From Colletotrichum lupini (lineage: Eukaryota > Ascomycota > Sordariomycetes > Glomerellales > Glomerellaceae), in the NCBI RefSeq assembly GCF_023278565.1, contig NC_064675.1, positions 4,836,001 to 4,900,000 of the forward strand: DNA of 64,000 nucleotides, in the 5' to 3' direction. How positions within the stretch are numbered: position 1 is the stretch's first letter; the number at the start of each line of letters is the position of its first letter. Under the pieces are notes generated by a model. That model was not told the origin of the DNA. It did no database searches and saw nothing but the letters and a program-made list of their open reading frames with translations. Made by a program: the position numbers and the translations under genes. Of the stretch, positions 11,274 to 24,152 are shown one piece after another.

Positions 11274-14200
11274 GCTTTGGGTAACATCCCAACTAACCCC
11301 CCTTTGGTGTGTCACTCAACGCGACCGGATCTAGGTCCACGGGGCTTCCCCTTCCCGCCGTAGACCAGTCCGGCGACTAGGCCACAAAACAGCTTGATTC
11401 CATGATCGCCAACATTTAAAAAAAACATGGATGATACACCCGGCAAGTAGGGCATCGCAATCGGAGCGACCATATAGCCCTCGAGGTAGGTTTCCAGAAT
11501 TGTTATTCCCACTGACTTACAGCTTTTCCAATTTCCAACCATCCCCAGGCGGTGACCTGGCAATTCCATGAACGACATACCCTTAATGCCGTCCTTCCCC
11601 GGAGCTTTTCGATACCCCCTCTGTTCTCTTGCGATATTGGTGGATTCTGGCGTAGAATGGGTCTCAAAAGCAATGCGATCATCTTCGTGGTTATGGTCGA
11701 TCTTTCTTGTACAATAAGACGTCTCAAGGATTTGAGGGGTGGTCATGGATGTGGTCACCAAGAACGGCCCGCTCAGCAAGGTGAAGTGTACGTCTGTCTT
11801 TTTTCGAGAAAGAGTTGGACGAGATCAACATCTGCATCCGTTGGGATATCTACTTGATGATCAGTCACTTTGGGGCTCTGGCTCGAAGAAGAATATTTCA
11901 GAGCATCGAGCTGAGGCGTTGATTTTCTCGAACAGAGCAACCGGAATAGTTATACCTGAGTTATTTGACGAAGAATACGCATATTTTACTTGCCTTGATG
12001 AGGGGCTTTGCGTGTCATTGTCTAAACAAGCGGCTACACTCGCACCTGAGCTTCATTTTCCTTAAATGTCATCACAGTCACAGTCTGGCCGTTAAGCCAT
12101 GTCAATACTGGACTGGCTCTTTTGCGCGAACGCTTCTTGTTCGTCTTATAGTGCGCCTCCATGGTTTCTCGAAGCTTTTCTAGGGCTCCCTAGTAGACGT
12201 CCAAAAGCCATGACAGCATGAAGATTGGCACGGGGATATAAGCAGTCAGCCCCCCACACCCCTTGCAAAGGCAGAGCTCCAGCGTTTTCCGCAGGTGATT
12301 GAGAGCTAGCAGTCACTGGGGAGGGAAGGTACATCACGGTTTTGGGTGATTTAGCTGGTAAGATTAAGGTCTGCCAGTGATGGAGTTTTTCTGGCCTTGT
12401 TGGAACTCTGTGTGTGGTAGTATGGGCACACACATAGTCGCACCGTCACAGACGCTAATAGCTAGGTATCCGTACTCAAACTACATATATTAAAAACGTT
12501 GCAGACGTGTTGATCAGGTACGGAGAGTGATAGAGTTCCCCTTGAGTAGTTTGCTGCCGTTGGAAACTTGGACGGCATACCCCCTGGAACGGTGACAAGA
12601 CGTGGGAATCCCTGCTATTGTTCTGTCCGGTTTTTTTGCGACATACGCTCGTTCGTTTTCTTCTTCCTGTCTCGCTTCTCCAATTCCTAAGAGGACAGAT
12701 AGTGGTAGACTTACGGGTAGGTCGCCTCCGTAACCGAACTTTTTGGGTGGTGGGCTTCGTTTCGACGACCGTTCGCGCTCAATGCGCTACCTCTACCGTG
12801 GTTGCCACTTTGCTTGAGCCCCCCCCTCTCTACTCCACCTGGTCTTCCCTTCTTCCAGGGCCGTTAATTGAAATGTATGGGTTGCGTGCGGCAGTGGAGG
12901 AAACGAGCTGTCAGTGACAGACGCATTTCTCTTGCTTGATTGTTTCTAACGGCTCGGATGGGGGATCCGGGGGACGATGTGAGGGCCAGCTTGAGATATT
13001 GACAGGGGGAGCGAACGGTCTCGTATTTCGAGTTAAGTGAATGGTACTCCGTATCATGGCTACCGTTTATCACTTGTATTGAGCCCAATCCGCATTACCT
13101 AGGCACCTAGGGCCGACGGTCCCATGTGAAAGGCAAAAGGCGTTGGTCACGAGTTACGGCATGGGAATCGCGCCTTTCATTCCTCTTGTCGTGGGCACTC
13201 TTACCTAAGATATGGTAAGGGAAATCAAGGGTTTGACACGACGAAAGGGCTTGGAAGGGCTTGGGATGTATGGAAGGGGAAGGGGGCAGACGGGCAGAGT
13301 CTCCAGTCATCTGCTTGATGGCTGACTGATCAGTGGTACCTGAGTCTCTCTATCTCACTGTCTTTCAGGTGGATAAGAAAAGACAGAGATAGAGACAGAG
13401 AAACGGCAGACCGTCGCCGGCTTCGGGCCCTATCGGCAAAGCGGACTCGAGATATTCCCGTCCGCTGGGTGACAGACTGGCAAGATGGGCAGTGACGAGT
13501 GACGACGACGGCTTCCGCATTAAGGATGCGCGGTAAGGATGGCCAAAGAGTGAGATGGTGGCTGTGGCTGTTGGTTTAATTAACGAGAGCCAGTTTTGGT
13601 GGTCATGTCGAGACCCGTGGGTGCCATTGTGGGTTCGGAGGGGGAACTGGGAGACGGCGGATGGTGGTGTCCAGTCCAGGGGAGGCAGCAGTCAGCAGTC
13701 ACAGTGTCATTCGTAATGAACCTGTTTCAATGGGACCCCACATGGGTTGTGAGAGAAAAATAGAAATGCCGATTTCTCTCGTGGATCGGATCTTCGTATG
13801 GAGATTTGCAGGGGTGGAGGAGAAAGCACTGACTTGTTCTGTACGGATAGTGTCGACTGATGGCCGAGAGGACCAAGCCTCCTATCATTTTTCGTATAGG
13901 CCCTGCTGTTCACAGGGAAGAAGGGTGATATTTCTTTGCTGTGTATACGTACATAACACTGAAGACATCATGCCAGTGGGTGTTCATTGAAGGTTGAGCG
14001 AGAGTCTCCTGTAGGCTGTACTCTGCTGACTGCAGTCCGTTTCGTTCAGGGGCTCATGGGCTCAGCGTGGATCGAGGACGAGACTAACCAAGGAACCGCC
14101 CCTCAAGACTGACACTCCAGGAGGAGAAGGTCTGGAGACTTGGGGAGACTTTAGGGGGAGTCGTGGGAGTTTGCTGCCAACCACGGCCCCCTGCGGATAG

Positions 14201-16257
14201 AGGTGGTGTCCTCCTTTGGCGCCCTTAACACCCCTGTCGGAGTTGAGTCGAGTTGCGTTAGCACAGGTAGTACTACGTAGTTTCCAGTTGTGACTTGTGA
14301 GCCCCTGCTTGCCGGCTCTGCGATGACCTCAGTGATGGAGGATAAGAGTTAGTATGCTAGGCAGGGTGAAGGCATCGTGAGATGCTTTGATAGCTAGCAT
14401 AGTGAGAAGACGGTGAGATATGTTGGATGCATGGATAGACATGGGTAGATGAAGGAGAAGAACAAGAGAGTTTGAACACATAAGAAGAAAACGGTACGGA
14501 CGAAGAAGCAACGAAGTCTTGGCGTCCCTGTCAGGAAATCGCCTTCCGTCCAAAATCGCATGCGAAGCCTGTTCCATCCTCACTGAATTCCGTCCGACAC
14601 CCGTCCAAGGCTTCTGCTCGCACTGCTGGTGTGCCCAAGGTGTATAAGATTCAAGTATGTATTGGCCACTGCCCTGAATCGTTGCATGTTGTATCAGTCC
14701 AAGGCATGTTTGTACAACATCGTGGTCTGCTAATGAGGACTGGACCAAACCAAGTCGGGCCAAACCCACCAGGCTGAGCGTTTGGTCATGACAGAAAAAT
14801 TCGGCGCTCCCCCGTGCCTCTAAGGCGTGCCCACTGCAAGGTCCAAAATGGACAGCTTGGCCTGGCCCTTTCCTCTACGAAGTAGCGGCAGTAGCCCCCC
14901 GTCCGGTCGGCCTCAGCCCCTCGACCCTCTCCCCCGTCCGGTCGACGAGCAGCCCACATGTAGGTAGTGTGGTAAGTACCTGTTCAGTCAGGTAGCCGTA
15001 GCTAAGGTACCTTGCTAAACCCCACCCGCGCTCAACAAGTCTGGCATCCGCGGCCAAGTTCGTTCCCGTTCTTTCGCGCAGGCCCGTCTGGTATTTTTAG
15101 GGACAAAGTCACCTTTTTGGGGCTGTATTTCCACAGGTACCTCTCATTGGTAGCGCTAGGTAACTATTCGCCTAGGTAGGTAGCTAATATTCGAGCACCA
15201 CGACGACCCCAGCTGAATAGCACAAGGAAAAAAGAAGAAGAGAAAGTGCGCTATCGTCAAGAACGCGTATGCTCTAATCTGCCAACCCAGGTTTGCCCAA
15301 CAGGAGATACCTGGGTCACCTAAGGTAATGGACAAAAGTGATTGGAGGCATAGCAATACCAAACACCTCTGTCTGTATGGATCAGATACCTAGGTGACCT
15401 GTCCTGCTTCACATTTCGCTGCAGGGCACCTCTTCAACCCTTCCCAGGGGCCTCTGAAACTCAAACCTGTCCCTATCTGGCTGGCTGGCATTCCTCGACA
15501 CGCACCTACCCACCGGGAAGTCAGACAAGACCACCTTTTTCCTGCACCTCAGTATTCCCAAGATCCCACCACTTGCTTGCCTTACCTAAGAAAAGGTACC
15601 TGTCTACACATACTCTTGACACCAAGATACGGAGCACTGGACGGATACCTGACGTACCTCACTTATCGACCGATGCAGCAAAGGTACCTTGCCATCCCGT
15701 TACCGCCAATACCTTGTTTGCCTCTGCATCGCCTCGCCTTGCGGTATTGCCGCACCTCGAGAACCCTCGAGAGGTACCTGTCACGCTACGTACCACTCTC
15801 ACAGTTTTATCTGCAAAATCCCACGAAACACTCTCCCTCCCCTTTCGGCTTTCCATTTGCGCCAACCAACCATCCCCGACCCCGACACACCTCTCAGTGA
15901 CACCAAGACCACGACGACTCCCTCGACTCAATTTCGAATCCCCTCCACTCGAACTCGACGACGAACGGCCACGATCCATCACGAACGCCCATCTCCTCTC
16001 TCTCTATCTCTTCTCAATCACAACTCCCCGACTACCTAGAGTCCCCCGGGTTCCAGATTTCCATGTGTCGCTGCTGACGAGGTTCGACCTACCACTCCAA
16101 ATCTCTCTCTACCTCGCCCGGCGCGAGCCTCGCAAGCTCCCCTTCACGGGACACGACACTCTCTACAGCGACCGCACTTGCCTCGGCGCACACCTCTAAT
16201 CACCACCGACGCTCTTTTCGCTGTCCGTCGCAGTCGACGCGCTCATTTTTTGGCAAG
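11274..16257. other. 5 kb intergenic region / long NIPA promoter
   Basis: No supportable gene. Open frames at 11312-11779 (-) and 15394-16199 (+) lack starts, splicing or recognisable content. The last 700 bp before the NIPA ATG are pyrimidine-rich, as in many fungal 5' leaders. The segment 14960-15800 is unusually dense in AGGTACCT and CCTAGGT motifs, listed separately. Confidence 0.5.
15004..15780. repeat. Cluster of AGGTACCT palindromes
   Basis: The perfect 8-bp palindrome AGGTACCT occurs five times, near 15005, 15135, 15594, 15682 and 15772. Relatives such as CCTAGGTAGGTAG (near 15171) and ACCTAGGTGACCT (near 15388) lie between them. Single related copies recur in other gaps of the window (near 13100, 27670, 32956 and 57640). 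Confidence 0.75.
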
Positions 16258-17886
16258 ATGATGTTGGACGAGAAGTACGTTTGCGACTCGGTCGGCCTTT
16301 TGGTCGCCCTCCAGACCCTGCCCATACGTCCACCTGGCCTCGGAACTCGAAATCGCTGACAGACCACCCGCGCAGATACATTGGCCTAGGCCTCGCCATG
16401 GCATCCAGTTTAGCCATTGGTATGCATTCCTTTCCCACAGTTTCTCGTAGGCTACATCGCTGACAATGCTCGTCTCACAGGTATTAGTTTCGTGGTTACG
16501 AAAAAGGTACGCGCGGTTCCTGATCGCTCGAGTTGCCCTTGGCACTACTTACAATTAGTCCTACACTGTATGGGAGCTAACCTATGGCTATAGGGTCTTA
16601 TGCAAGCAGAAGAACGTCATGGCTTTGAGGGTGACGGATTCGTATATTTGAAGAGCCCGGTTTGGTGGGCTGGTATCTCAACTTGTGAGTCTGCATTAGG
16701 ACCTCGACGAAAGGCGACGAAGCGGCTAACACATGGGTAGTGGTCGTTGGAGAAATCTGCAATTTTGCTGCCTATGCATTCGCGCCAGCCATTCTCGTTA
16801 CACCTCTTGGAGCTCTCTCTGTCCTGATCGGTGCCGTTCTGGGTTCATACTTCCTGAAGGAGGAGCTTGGAGTTCTGGGTCGCTTGGGCAGTGCAATCTG
16901 TTTAATCGGCGCCGTCATCATTGTGCTGCATGCGCCCCCAGATGAAGATATCCAGACTGTTGACCAGATCCTGCACTACGCCATTCAGCCGGGTATGTCA
17001 ATAATTCTGCATAATAATGCGCCTGAGGACTAATCCCTTTGTTAGGCTTTTTGTTGTATGCCTTCACTGTTACCGTCTTCGCAGTGGTCATGATTTACAG
17101 AGTTGCGCCGCTCCACGGAAAGAAGAATCCGATCATCTATCTCTCCATTTGCTCAACTGTTGGATCAGTCTCGGTCATGTCTGTCAAGGCCTTTGGAATC
17201 GCCCTCAAGCTCACATTCGCCGGAAACAATCAATTCAGCCACCCTTCGACTTACGTTTTCATGATCCTCACCACCGTTTGCATTCTGACGCAGATGAACT
17301 ACTTCAACAAGGCTCTTGCTCAGTTCCCCACCAACATGTAAGTCAAAGAACGCCGAGCCTGTGATTGCCAAATAGCGCTAACCGAGGACCATGTAGTGTC
17401 AACCCCCTCTACTACGTTACCTTCACGACGATGACCCTATGCGCCTCCTTCATCCTTTTCGGCGGTTTCAATACAACCGACACGGTCAACACGATATCCC
17501 TTCTCTGCGGTTTCCTGGTCACTTTCACCGGCGTCTACCTGTTGAACCTGTCGAGATCTGACCCGAACGGACACAAGTATGTTGCAGGCCGCGGCGGCGA
17601 CGATGCCACCGGCACGGACATGATCTCTACAATTCAGACTCGTTTGAGTATGCAGGCACGCCGGAGTGGAGACCCCCACCGGATGAGCATTGGCAGCCGT
17701 CACGGCGATACAACAGGGTTGATGAGGGCCTACGATGAGGAGGCTGGTGCCGAATTCGGTCTGACCGATCTGGCCGATGAGAGTGACGACGACAATGACC
17801 GCCACAGAGCCAACGGGTCCGCCAACGGCCATTCGAAAACATACAATGAGACAATCGAGCTTCAGAACCAGAGGTCCGATAGATGA
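16258..17886 (+). CDS. NIPA-family magnesium transporter
   Basis: Multi-pass membrane transporter of the NIPA (Mg_trans_NIPA) family, which moves Mg2+ across plasma or endosomal membranes. Seven exons: 16258-16274, 16376-16419, 16481-16506, 16594-16684, 16741-16992, 17046-17337 and 17397-17886, totalling 404 codons (403 aa). The conserved start KYIGLGLAMASSLAIGISFV is split over exons 1-3, followed by the signature GEICNFAAYAFAPAILVTPL and LGALSVLIGAVLGSYFLKEE. About nine hydrophobic segments are visible. A hydrophilic tail of about 110 residues follows the last one, with acidic DESDDDND near the end. All splice sites are standard GT-AG. The ATGATG at 16258 is the only start in frame with the conserved first helix. 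Confidence 0.93.
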
Positions 17887-18987
17887 GGGACCTGGAGGAT
17901 GAACCGTCTGTTTTCTAGCTATCGGCCAACACCGAGGCGGTGATTGTCTTTTTTCTTCGAAGCATTTCTTACCAGGGGCCCGAATGGGGGCAGCATTGTA
18001 CATTTTCGCGAAAGTCAAATGACTGAGAAGTTTTCCACGACATGATCGGATTCATGAAAGAGGCAAAGACCCACGGAACAAGGCGCGCGTCCCGAGTGAG
18101 GGAGGGGGACAAGCACCAAGGGGAAAACCCAGAATCGAGCTTTTCCCCATACTATTTCACTTCTGCCACGGCACGAGGAGTATTCACTGGGCAACGGGAG
18201 GGATCACTACTTGAGGGGCGTTTATCGGGGTTTCCAATGGATACTGGGTGTGCGGAAAGCACCTCTTGTTGTACGAATAAGGGCAAGGCGAATGGGGGAG
18301 AGGTGTATGAGGGCGAGAGAGAGAGAGTGAGAAGCATACCCTGGTTCGCCTGGAGACTGGCATCTTCTGTTTACTCTCCAAAGCATTTCAAAAACCATAG
18401 ACGTAGGCTGAGGCCTAGAGCCTCGCGAATGGAGCATCATGGATCGACTACAAACCACCATCATCTAGCGACAAAGTGACAGGATGGGCGAGTAGAAACA
18501 GCTTGGACTGCTGTGCTAATCAACGAAGACGCAAGAGAGGTGGCTCATGACTTCGACGGCAGGACCTCTGATCATAGCCGGTGGATTATAGATGGCGTCA
18601 CGCCTTGGGCATGCAATTTACTTTTGAATGATTTCGTTGCTCATTTCATGGTTTGTTCTACCATTACAAGCCAGTCGCAACTATCCGAATTCCCTTTCGC
18701 AGAGTAATGCAAATGTTGATCAAGACGCCTGAGTAGTTATTCCACCCCCGTCCTCCCATTTTTGCTGGTCTTTTCGCGCGAAATACCCCGTTTTTTGTAT
18801 TCCCCTAGTCTGGTATTGGAAGAAAACTAGAGTGAACTAGAAGACAGAAGCGTGCGACAAAGAGAAGCAGACTCGAAAAATCCCCGCTTCACGCTGAACA
18901 GTTCTCCAGTCCCCTTTTGTGTGTTTACCAACCGGCGGGGCTGGAAGAGTCAGCCTGCTCGAAAGAAACCTGCAGCTCGCCAGTCTC
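17887..18987. other. Intergenic, NIPA and uS3 3' ends (convergent)
   Basis: 1.1 kb between the 3' ends of two converging genes. Some GA-rich stretches are present (near 18315). I see no gene. Confidence 0.6.
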
Positions 18988-19985
18988 CTACGACTGAGCC
19001 TCAGCCTCCTCGCCAGCCTCGGGCTGCTGCTCCGCTTGTTGCGCCTCAGCGGCGGCCTGGGCCTGGGCGGCCTTAGCGCCGTAGTCCTGGGACATGGGCT
19101 GAACGACGGACTGCTCCTCCTTGGGCTCAAGGATGGAGACGGCGTCGGGGAGGGTCTTCTGGGGGCCGGCCTTGCCCTCGGGGTCGGAGCCGCGCATGAT
19201 CTTGACCTTGATGCCGAGAACACCCTGGCGGAGGAGGACGTGGCGGGTGGCGTGGTCGATGAAGTCCTTGGCGGGCTGACCAGAGTGGATCATGAAGCCG
19301 TCGGTGAACTTCATGGACTTGGCGCGGGCGGCGCGGAGCTTGCCGGAGACGACGACCTCGCAACCCTTGGCGCCGGACTCCATGATGAAGCGGAGGACAC
19401 CGTAGCAGGCGCGGCGGACGGCGAGACCGTTAAGGAGCTTGTAGCGGAGGGACTCGCACTGGGCGACGGCGGAGAGACCGCGGTTCTGGACCTTGGCGGC
19501 GTAGAGGGAGACGGAGTTCTCGGGGAACTTGAAGCGCTTCTGGATGAGCGAGGTGAGCTCGCGGATGCGGCGGCCCTGCTCGCCGAGAACCTCCTGGGTG
19601 TGGGTGGCACGGATGATGATGTCGGTTACCGTGGGGGTGACGCGGACCTCGACGCCGGAGTAGCCCTCCTCGGCCAGCTCGCGCTGGAAGAACTCGTTGA
19701 GCTCAGCGTAGAAGACGCCATCGGCGACGAACTTTCTGCGCTTGGAGCTATATTGGGGGGAAAAGACGAATCGTCAGCAAAGACTGTTCCTCCAAATGTT
19801 CATTTTGTTTTCCTTCGCAACATTTCCATCCCCGAGAGCATTTCATCCACCGGGGGAAATTCGAGATTGGCGAAATTTGTTCGATGGGCGGGGAGGAGGG
19901 ATCTCGAGGAAATGTTGCAAAGGCAAAGCCACCATTGGAAACAGAGGAAGGACAATTCTTACATCTGAGTGCCTGGAACAGCCAT
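18988..19985 (-). CDS. rps3: 40S ribosomal protein uS3 (RPS3)
   Basis: Small-subunit protein at the mRNA entry channel, also known in eukaryotes for a DNA-repair role. Exon 1 (19985-19963) encodes MAVPGTQI, then a 215-nt intron, then exon 2 (19747-18988); 261 codons, 260 aa. The N-terminal KH domain includes [20 protein letters not shown] with the GxxG loop. The C-terminal domain has [20 protein letters not shown] and [20 protein letters not shown]. The tail is Ala/Gln/Glu-rich, as in fungal orthologues. Codon choice is strongly biased to C/G-ending codons, as expected for a very highly expressed gene, and this bias creates a false 349-codon open frame on the opposite strand. Upstream (20000-20300) is C/T-rich on the coding strand. 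Confidence 0.97.
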
Positions 19986-21237
19986 CTTGACTTTCGTTTG
20001 CCCGAGTTTGTCGAAAGGGGGGGATAGTTGGACGAATTGTTGGAGTGTCGACGGTTTCGTTCGGCGGAGGGGCGGAAGGTTGAGAAGTGAGGTTGTTCGA
20101 GTAGTCCACACTTGCCCAATCGTCAGTGCCCCGGATCGATTTTGCGCTGTAAAAATTGAGCAAATTCTGTGTGCCCTAGAGAGGCGGGCGATAAGGGGAA
20201 ACCTTTGGCCTTTTGTGGTCTGTGCTCTATTCTTATCGAGACGCGCCAGGTCGCTGGCAGAGGACCCCACTTGCCAGCTGTGGTGACCTGCCAGGCGTAA
20301 AGTGCATTTTCCTCCTTGTCTGCCCGCCCTGGTCAGCAAAATCGATACGTGCCCCATTCGAGTGCTCTTTGCACGTGCTGGCTGGCTGATCATCGGGACA
20401 TCGGGAGAGAGAGCTCCGTCGGCCGGTAGTGGGGTTTCAAGGGGCCAGCTTTGGCTTGGTGGGGACCACAGTCGCGGGAATTTGGAGGTCCCCTGTTGGG
20501 TTGCAGGCTTGCAGCGTGCTGGCCACGACGATGACGGTCACAGGGGAGCTGAGAGCGTCAGGTGGGTGACATTTGATGCTCTGGATCCAGATCAACATGC
20601 GATTCAGTACCAAGCTGCCTTGCCTCCTGGTAAAGAATTCACCAGATGAACTTTATCTAATGATTACCATATGGCATCTGATGGGTAGTCAATAATCGTA
20701 GAATAGTTCAACTTCTCGAAAGCGCAGTTTAGTTTCTATGAAAAAGGCTACATCACCCAACTTTGCTGATTTGGAAGAGAGCACTCAAGCACTGACACTG
20801 AAAGCCGTGACGTCGGCTCTCTGTTCTCAGCCCCGCGCTAAGCTAAGGGACCAGGTAGATGGTGTGGATCAGCCGTTCCTTCTCTTCCTGCTGCTCCTGC
20901 TCTTTGCGACTGCGCAGCAGCAAAATCAACCCCAGACAGCCGACCTCCGACCTGACAACCGCAACCGTCCCTCCCCACGTTACCTGACCTTGCCTCCAAA
21001 CCTTACCCAGCCCAACCCTCCGACCTCCAACATCGTGTGGTTGCATTGATTTTTCTTTGGTCTCTTCTTTTCCCTATTCAACCTTTCTACCCTCACTGAA
21101 GTTGCGCAGCTTTTCTGCTGCTCTTCTTCCAGTGAATTTATCCACCTGCAAACACTTACCTCCCGGGCCTTCCGCATTTGCGCGCGGCCATGCTCTAGTA
21201 GCTCAAAAAAGCATCATCTTCCACATTGCACTTCACC
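19986..21237. other. Divergent promoter region, uS3 / myotubularin
   Basis: 1.25 kb between divergently transcribed genes. Pyrimidine-rich stretches precede both starts. No gene seen. Confidence 0.6.
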
Positions 21238-23684
21238 ATGGAGGCTAGGAAGGTAAGCCATGCGCGTTTTTCACAGACTGAATCTTCTCACACGATATGA
21301 CATGAAACGGAAAAAACTGACCATGGCGTGATTGCAAAATACAGGTAGTCGAAAACGTCCAGTGCATCAACGGAGGACTCACCTCGGTCGGTACCTTGCG
21401 CTTGACCGATTTCCACCTTGTCTTCTGCGCGCCGCCACCACCTCCCAAGAACCAAACCGCCGACCAAGCCGATAAACCTCCCCCGAAACCTCGAGAATCA
21501 TGGATCACCTATCCTATTCTATCGCAGTGCATACTCCGACTCATGCCTCCTACTCATGGCATTCACAGCTCTATCCGCATCCGCTGTCGCGACTTCATCT
21601 TTGTCACTTTCAACTTTGAGGACAATAACGTTGCTCGAGACGTCTTTGAGTTTGTGAAGCTCAGAACTTGCAAACTAGGCACCATCGAGAGGCTCTTTGC
21701 TTTCAGTCACAAGCCCTCCAAGGCCGAGCGACAGATCAATGGCTGGAGCATCTACGACCCCAAAGCCGAGTTCCGGCGCCAGGGCATTAGCGAAAAGTCG
21801 TCAGACAAAGGATGGAGAATCACAAACATCAACAAGGACTATACTTTCTGCGACACTTATCCCGCCGTTCTGGTGGTTCCCTCTTGCATCTCAGACAACG
21901 TTTTGAAATACGCCAAGGAGTATCGTTCCAGACACAGAATTCCCGCCCTGAGTTACATCCACGCAGACAACAACTGCACTATTACCCGCAGCTCGCAACC
22001 TCTTTCAGGCATTACCAGGAAGAACAATGTGCAGGACGAGAAGCTGGTCTTGGCTTCATTTGCACCTATCATGCCCCGAAGCAGCATTGATCAAGACCAG
22101 CCTCCTCGCCTGAGCCAGTCAGATATCTCTGAAAAGTCGTCCACAGATGGAGAGCTCTCTGAGCAGATTGTCGCAGACGATGAGCCCAAGATGTTTGATG
22201 AAAACGGCAAACGCCTCATCTATGGCGCCCAACAAGCCAACATGATTGTCGACGCCAGACCTACTGTGAATGCCATGGTCAATCAGATTGGAGGAATGGG
22301 CTCAGAGCCCATGGACCGCTACCCAGGTGCCAAGAAAGCCTTCATGAACATTGAGAACATCCATGTGATGAGGAAGTCGTTGGAGAGTGTTATGCTTTGT
22401 CTCAAGGATGCCGACCTGTCTCCTTTGTCTCCTGACCAGAACGCCTTGGCTGCCACCAACTGGCTGAAACACACGCAAGCTGTTTTGAATGGAGCCGATA
22501 TTGTCGCCAAGCAAGTATGGTTGAAGCAGTCGCACGTCCTCATTCACTGCTCCGATGGCTGGGACCGAACCAGTCAGCTTAGTGCTCTTGCACAGATCAT
22601 GCTGGACCCTTTCTTCCGAACTATCGAAGGGTTCATTGTTCTTGTCGAGAAGGACTGGCTTGCCTTTGGCCATATGTTTAGGCTTCGATGTGGCCACTTG
22701 AACCACGAGGACAACTTCAAGGTCCAGAACGACTCGATGGCAGGCTCAACCATCCAGCCTGGAGAGAATGACGGCCGCGCAGATGCCTTCCAGAATGTCT
22801 TCACTGGTGCCAGGCAGCTGTTCAATCCCAGCAAGGAGGACAAGGCTGAACTCGATGCCATTACCGAAGGCTCTACTGGAAAAGTCGCAAAAGACGAGGC
22901 TACTGTTCCTAAGATGGTCAGCCCTGTGTTCCACCAATTTGTGGACTGCGTCTATCAGCTTCTCCGCCAGAACCCGACCAAGTTTGAGTTCAATGAGAGA
23001 TTCCTTCGTCGACTGATCTATCATCTCTACTCCTGTCAATATGGCACCTTCCTCTACAACTCCGAGAAACAGAGACACGAGGCTCGTGCCTCTGAGCGCA
23101 CTTCTTCGGTCTGGGACTACTTCTTGTCCCGCAAGCCAGAGTTCACCAACAAGGACTATGATCCGACCTTCGATGAGTATGTTAAGGGCCGCAGCCGCAT
23201 CATAGTGCCAGATATGACCAACATCCGCTGGTGGCACCAACTCTTCAATCGGACCGACGAGGAGATGAATTCGCACCTCAACGCCGTAGCGACCGCTGCA
23301 GCCAACAGAGCTACAGCCATGAACGAACTGCACCCAACTACGGAGGATTCTTACGCGAATAGCCAGCCTGGTACCCCGCCCCAATCCACCGCAAGCCCCA
23401 AGCCGCCTTCTCTCCCTACCAGCCAGTCGGTTCTGGGAGGTGTAGAGAACACGCACACTACTTTGACGCCCAATTATCAAGAGCGACAGGCCCCAGTTCT
23501 CCGTCGAAGTGTGTCGGCCGAGAACTCCAATGCCTTCAGTGCAGTAAGAGATGGAATCGCTGGCTTGAACATTGGCAAAAACGTCAGCGGAATGCTGAAC
23601 AATCTGGCCGGACGTAACGCCAGTCCTGCTTCCACTTCGAGGGTTACAAGTCGCAGCGAGCAAGAGCTCCGGGAGATGACATAG
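21238..23684 (+). CDS. ymr1: Myotubularin-type PI3P 3-phosphatase (Ymr1-like)
   Basis: Dephosphorylates PI3P and PI(3,5)P2 on endosomes and autophagosomes. Exon 1 is 21238-21252 (MEARK), intron 21253-21344, exon 2 21345-23684; 784 aa to the first stop. The N-terminal PH-GRAM domain begins VVENVQCINGGLTSVGTLRL. The phosphatase domain carries the CX5R active site HCSDGWDRTSQ, with Cys407 as nucleophile, followed by LDPFFRTIEGFIVLVEKDWL, a hallmark of active myotubularins. The C-terminal part beyond residue about 650 is low-complexity, rich in Ser, Thr, Pro and Asn. The frame ends REMT-TAG, but the same frame stays open for 155 more codons (separate entry). A perfect GTAAGA donor at 23544 pairs in phase with the TAG itself as acceptor, so a spliced longer form is possible. 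Confidence 0.93.
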
Positions 23685-24152
23685 GGCGTCATGTTCGAAC
23701 GAATGCACGACGCGCCGTATACCGTCGAGGTGACTAGTGCTACAATGAAACTCGACGCCGAGCTCTTCTACCAGGAGAATTGGGCTGACTCAACTTATAC
23801 GTTGAGCAACTGGGGCGATTCAACAATCTGGGAATGGGGTACTAAAGCCGTCGCCAACGTCGCCAACTTGAGCAACGACTGGTCAAACTTGACCGATGGC
23901 TTGGCCGAGGACACTCCTCATGGAGATACTTGCGCTGACAATATCGCCCGCGATGATGATGATGACGATGGCGTCTGTGTCACTGGAGATGCGTCAACCG
24001 ACATTGACGCCGGTTCCGACGCGTCCTCGGTTCATTCTCTCGATAGTGTCTCGACAGGGGATGTTGCCGATGTTGGCAACTTCATTCTGGTGAACACGAG
24101 CACGGAGGCCGTGTCTGCCGAGAACGGCGGATCTGTGACTCCCAGCCACTAG
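23685..24152 (+). other. In-frame 155-codon extension of the myotubularin gene
   Basis: Directly after the TAG at 23682-23684 the same frame runs open to TAG at 24150. The translation looks like protein: a Trp/Asn-rich part (YTLSNWGDSTIWEWGTKAVA), then an acidic run of six Asp, then a Ser/Thr/Asp-rich tail. Three readings are possible. It may be part of the enzyme reached by stop readthrough, reached by splicing 23544-23684, or cut off by a CAG-to-TAG mutation or sequence error. A separate gene is less likely: an ATG lies at 23691, but only six bases separate it from the stop. Confidence 0.55.

Noticed and set aside
11312..11779. 155-codon minus-strand frame
   Set aside because: Open from a TTG, crosses a GTAAGT donor, and matches no family I know. 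Not enough to call a gene.
15394..16199. Long overlapping plus-strand frames before the NIPA gene
   Set aside because: Several frames are open at once because the leader is C/T-rich and poor in stop codons; Pro/Leu/Ser/Thr-rich translation is low-complexity.
18919..19968. 349-codon open frame opposite uS3
   Set aside because: It is the mirror of the strongly codon-biased RPS3 exon and runs into its intron; Leu/Gly/Ala/Asp-rich composition, no domain.
22746..23708. 320-codon minus-strand frame across the myotubularin gene
   Set aside because: Shadow of the phosphatase coding strand; no start context, splice pattern or recognisable content.
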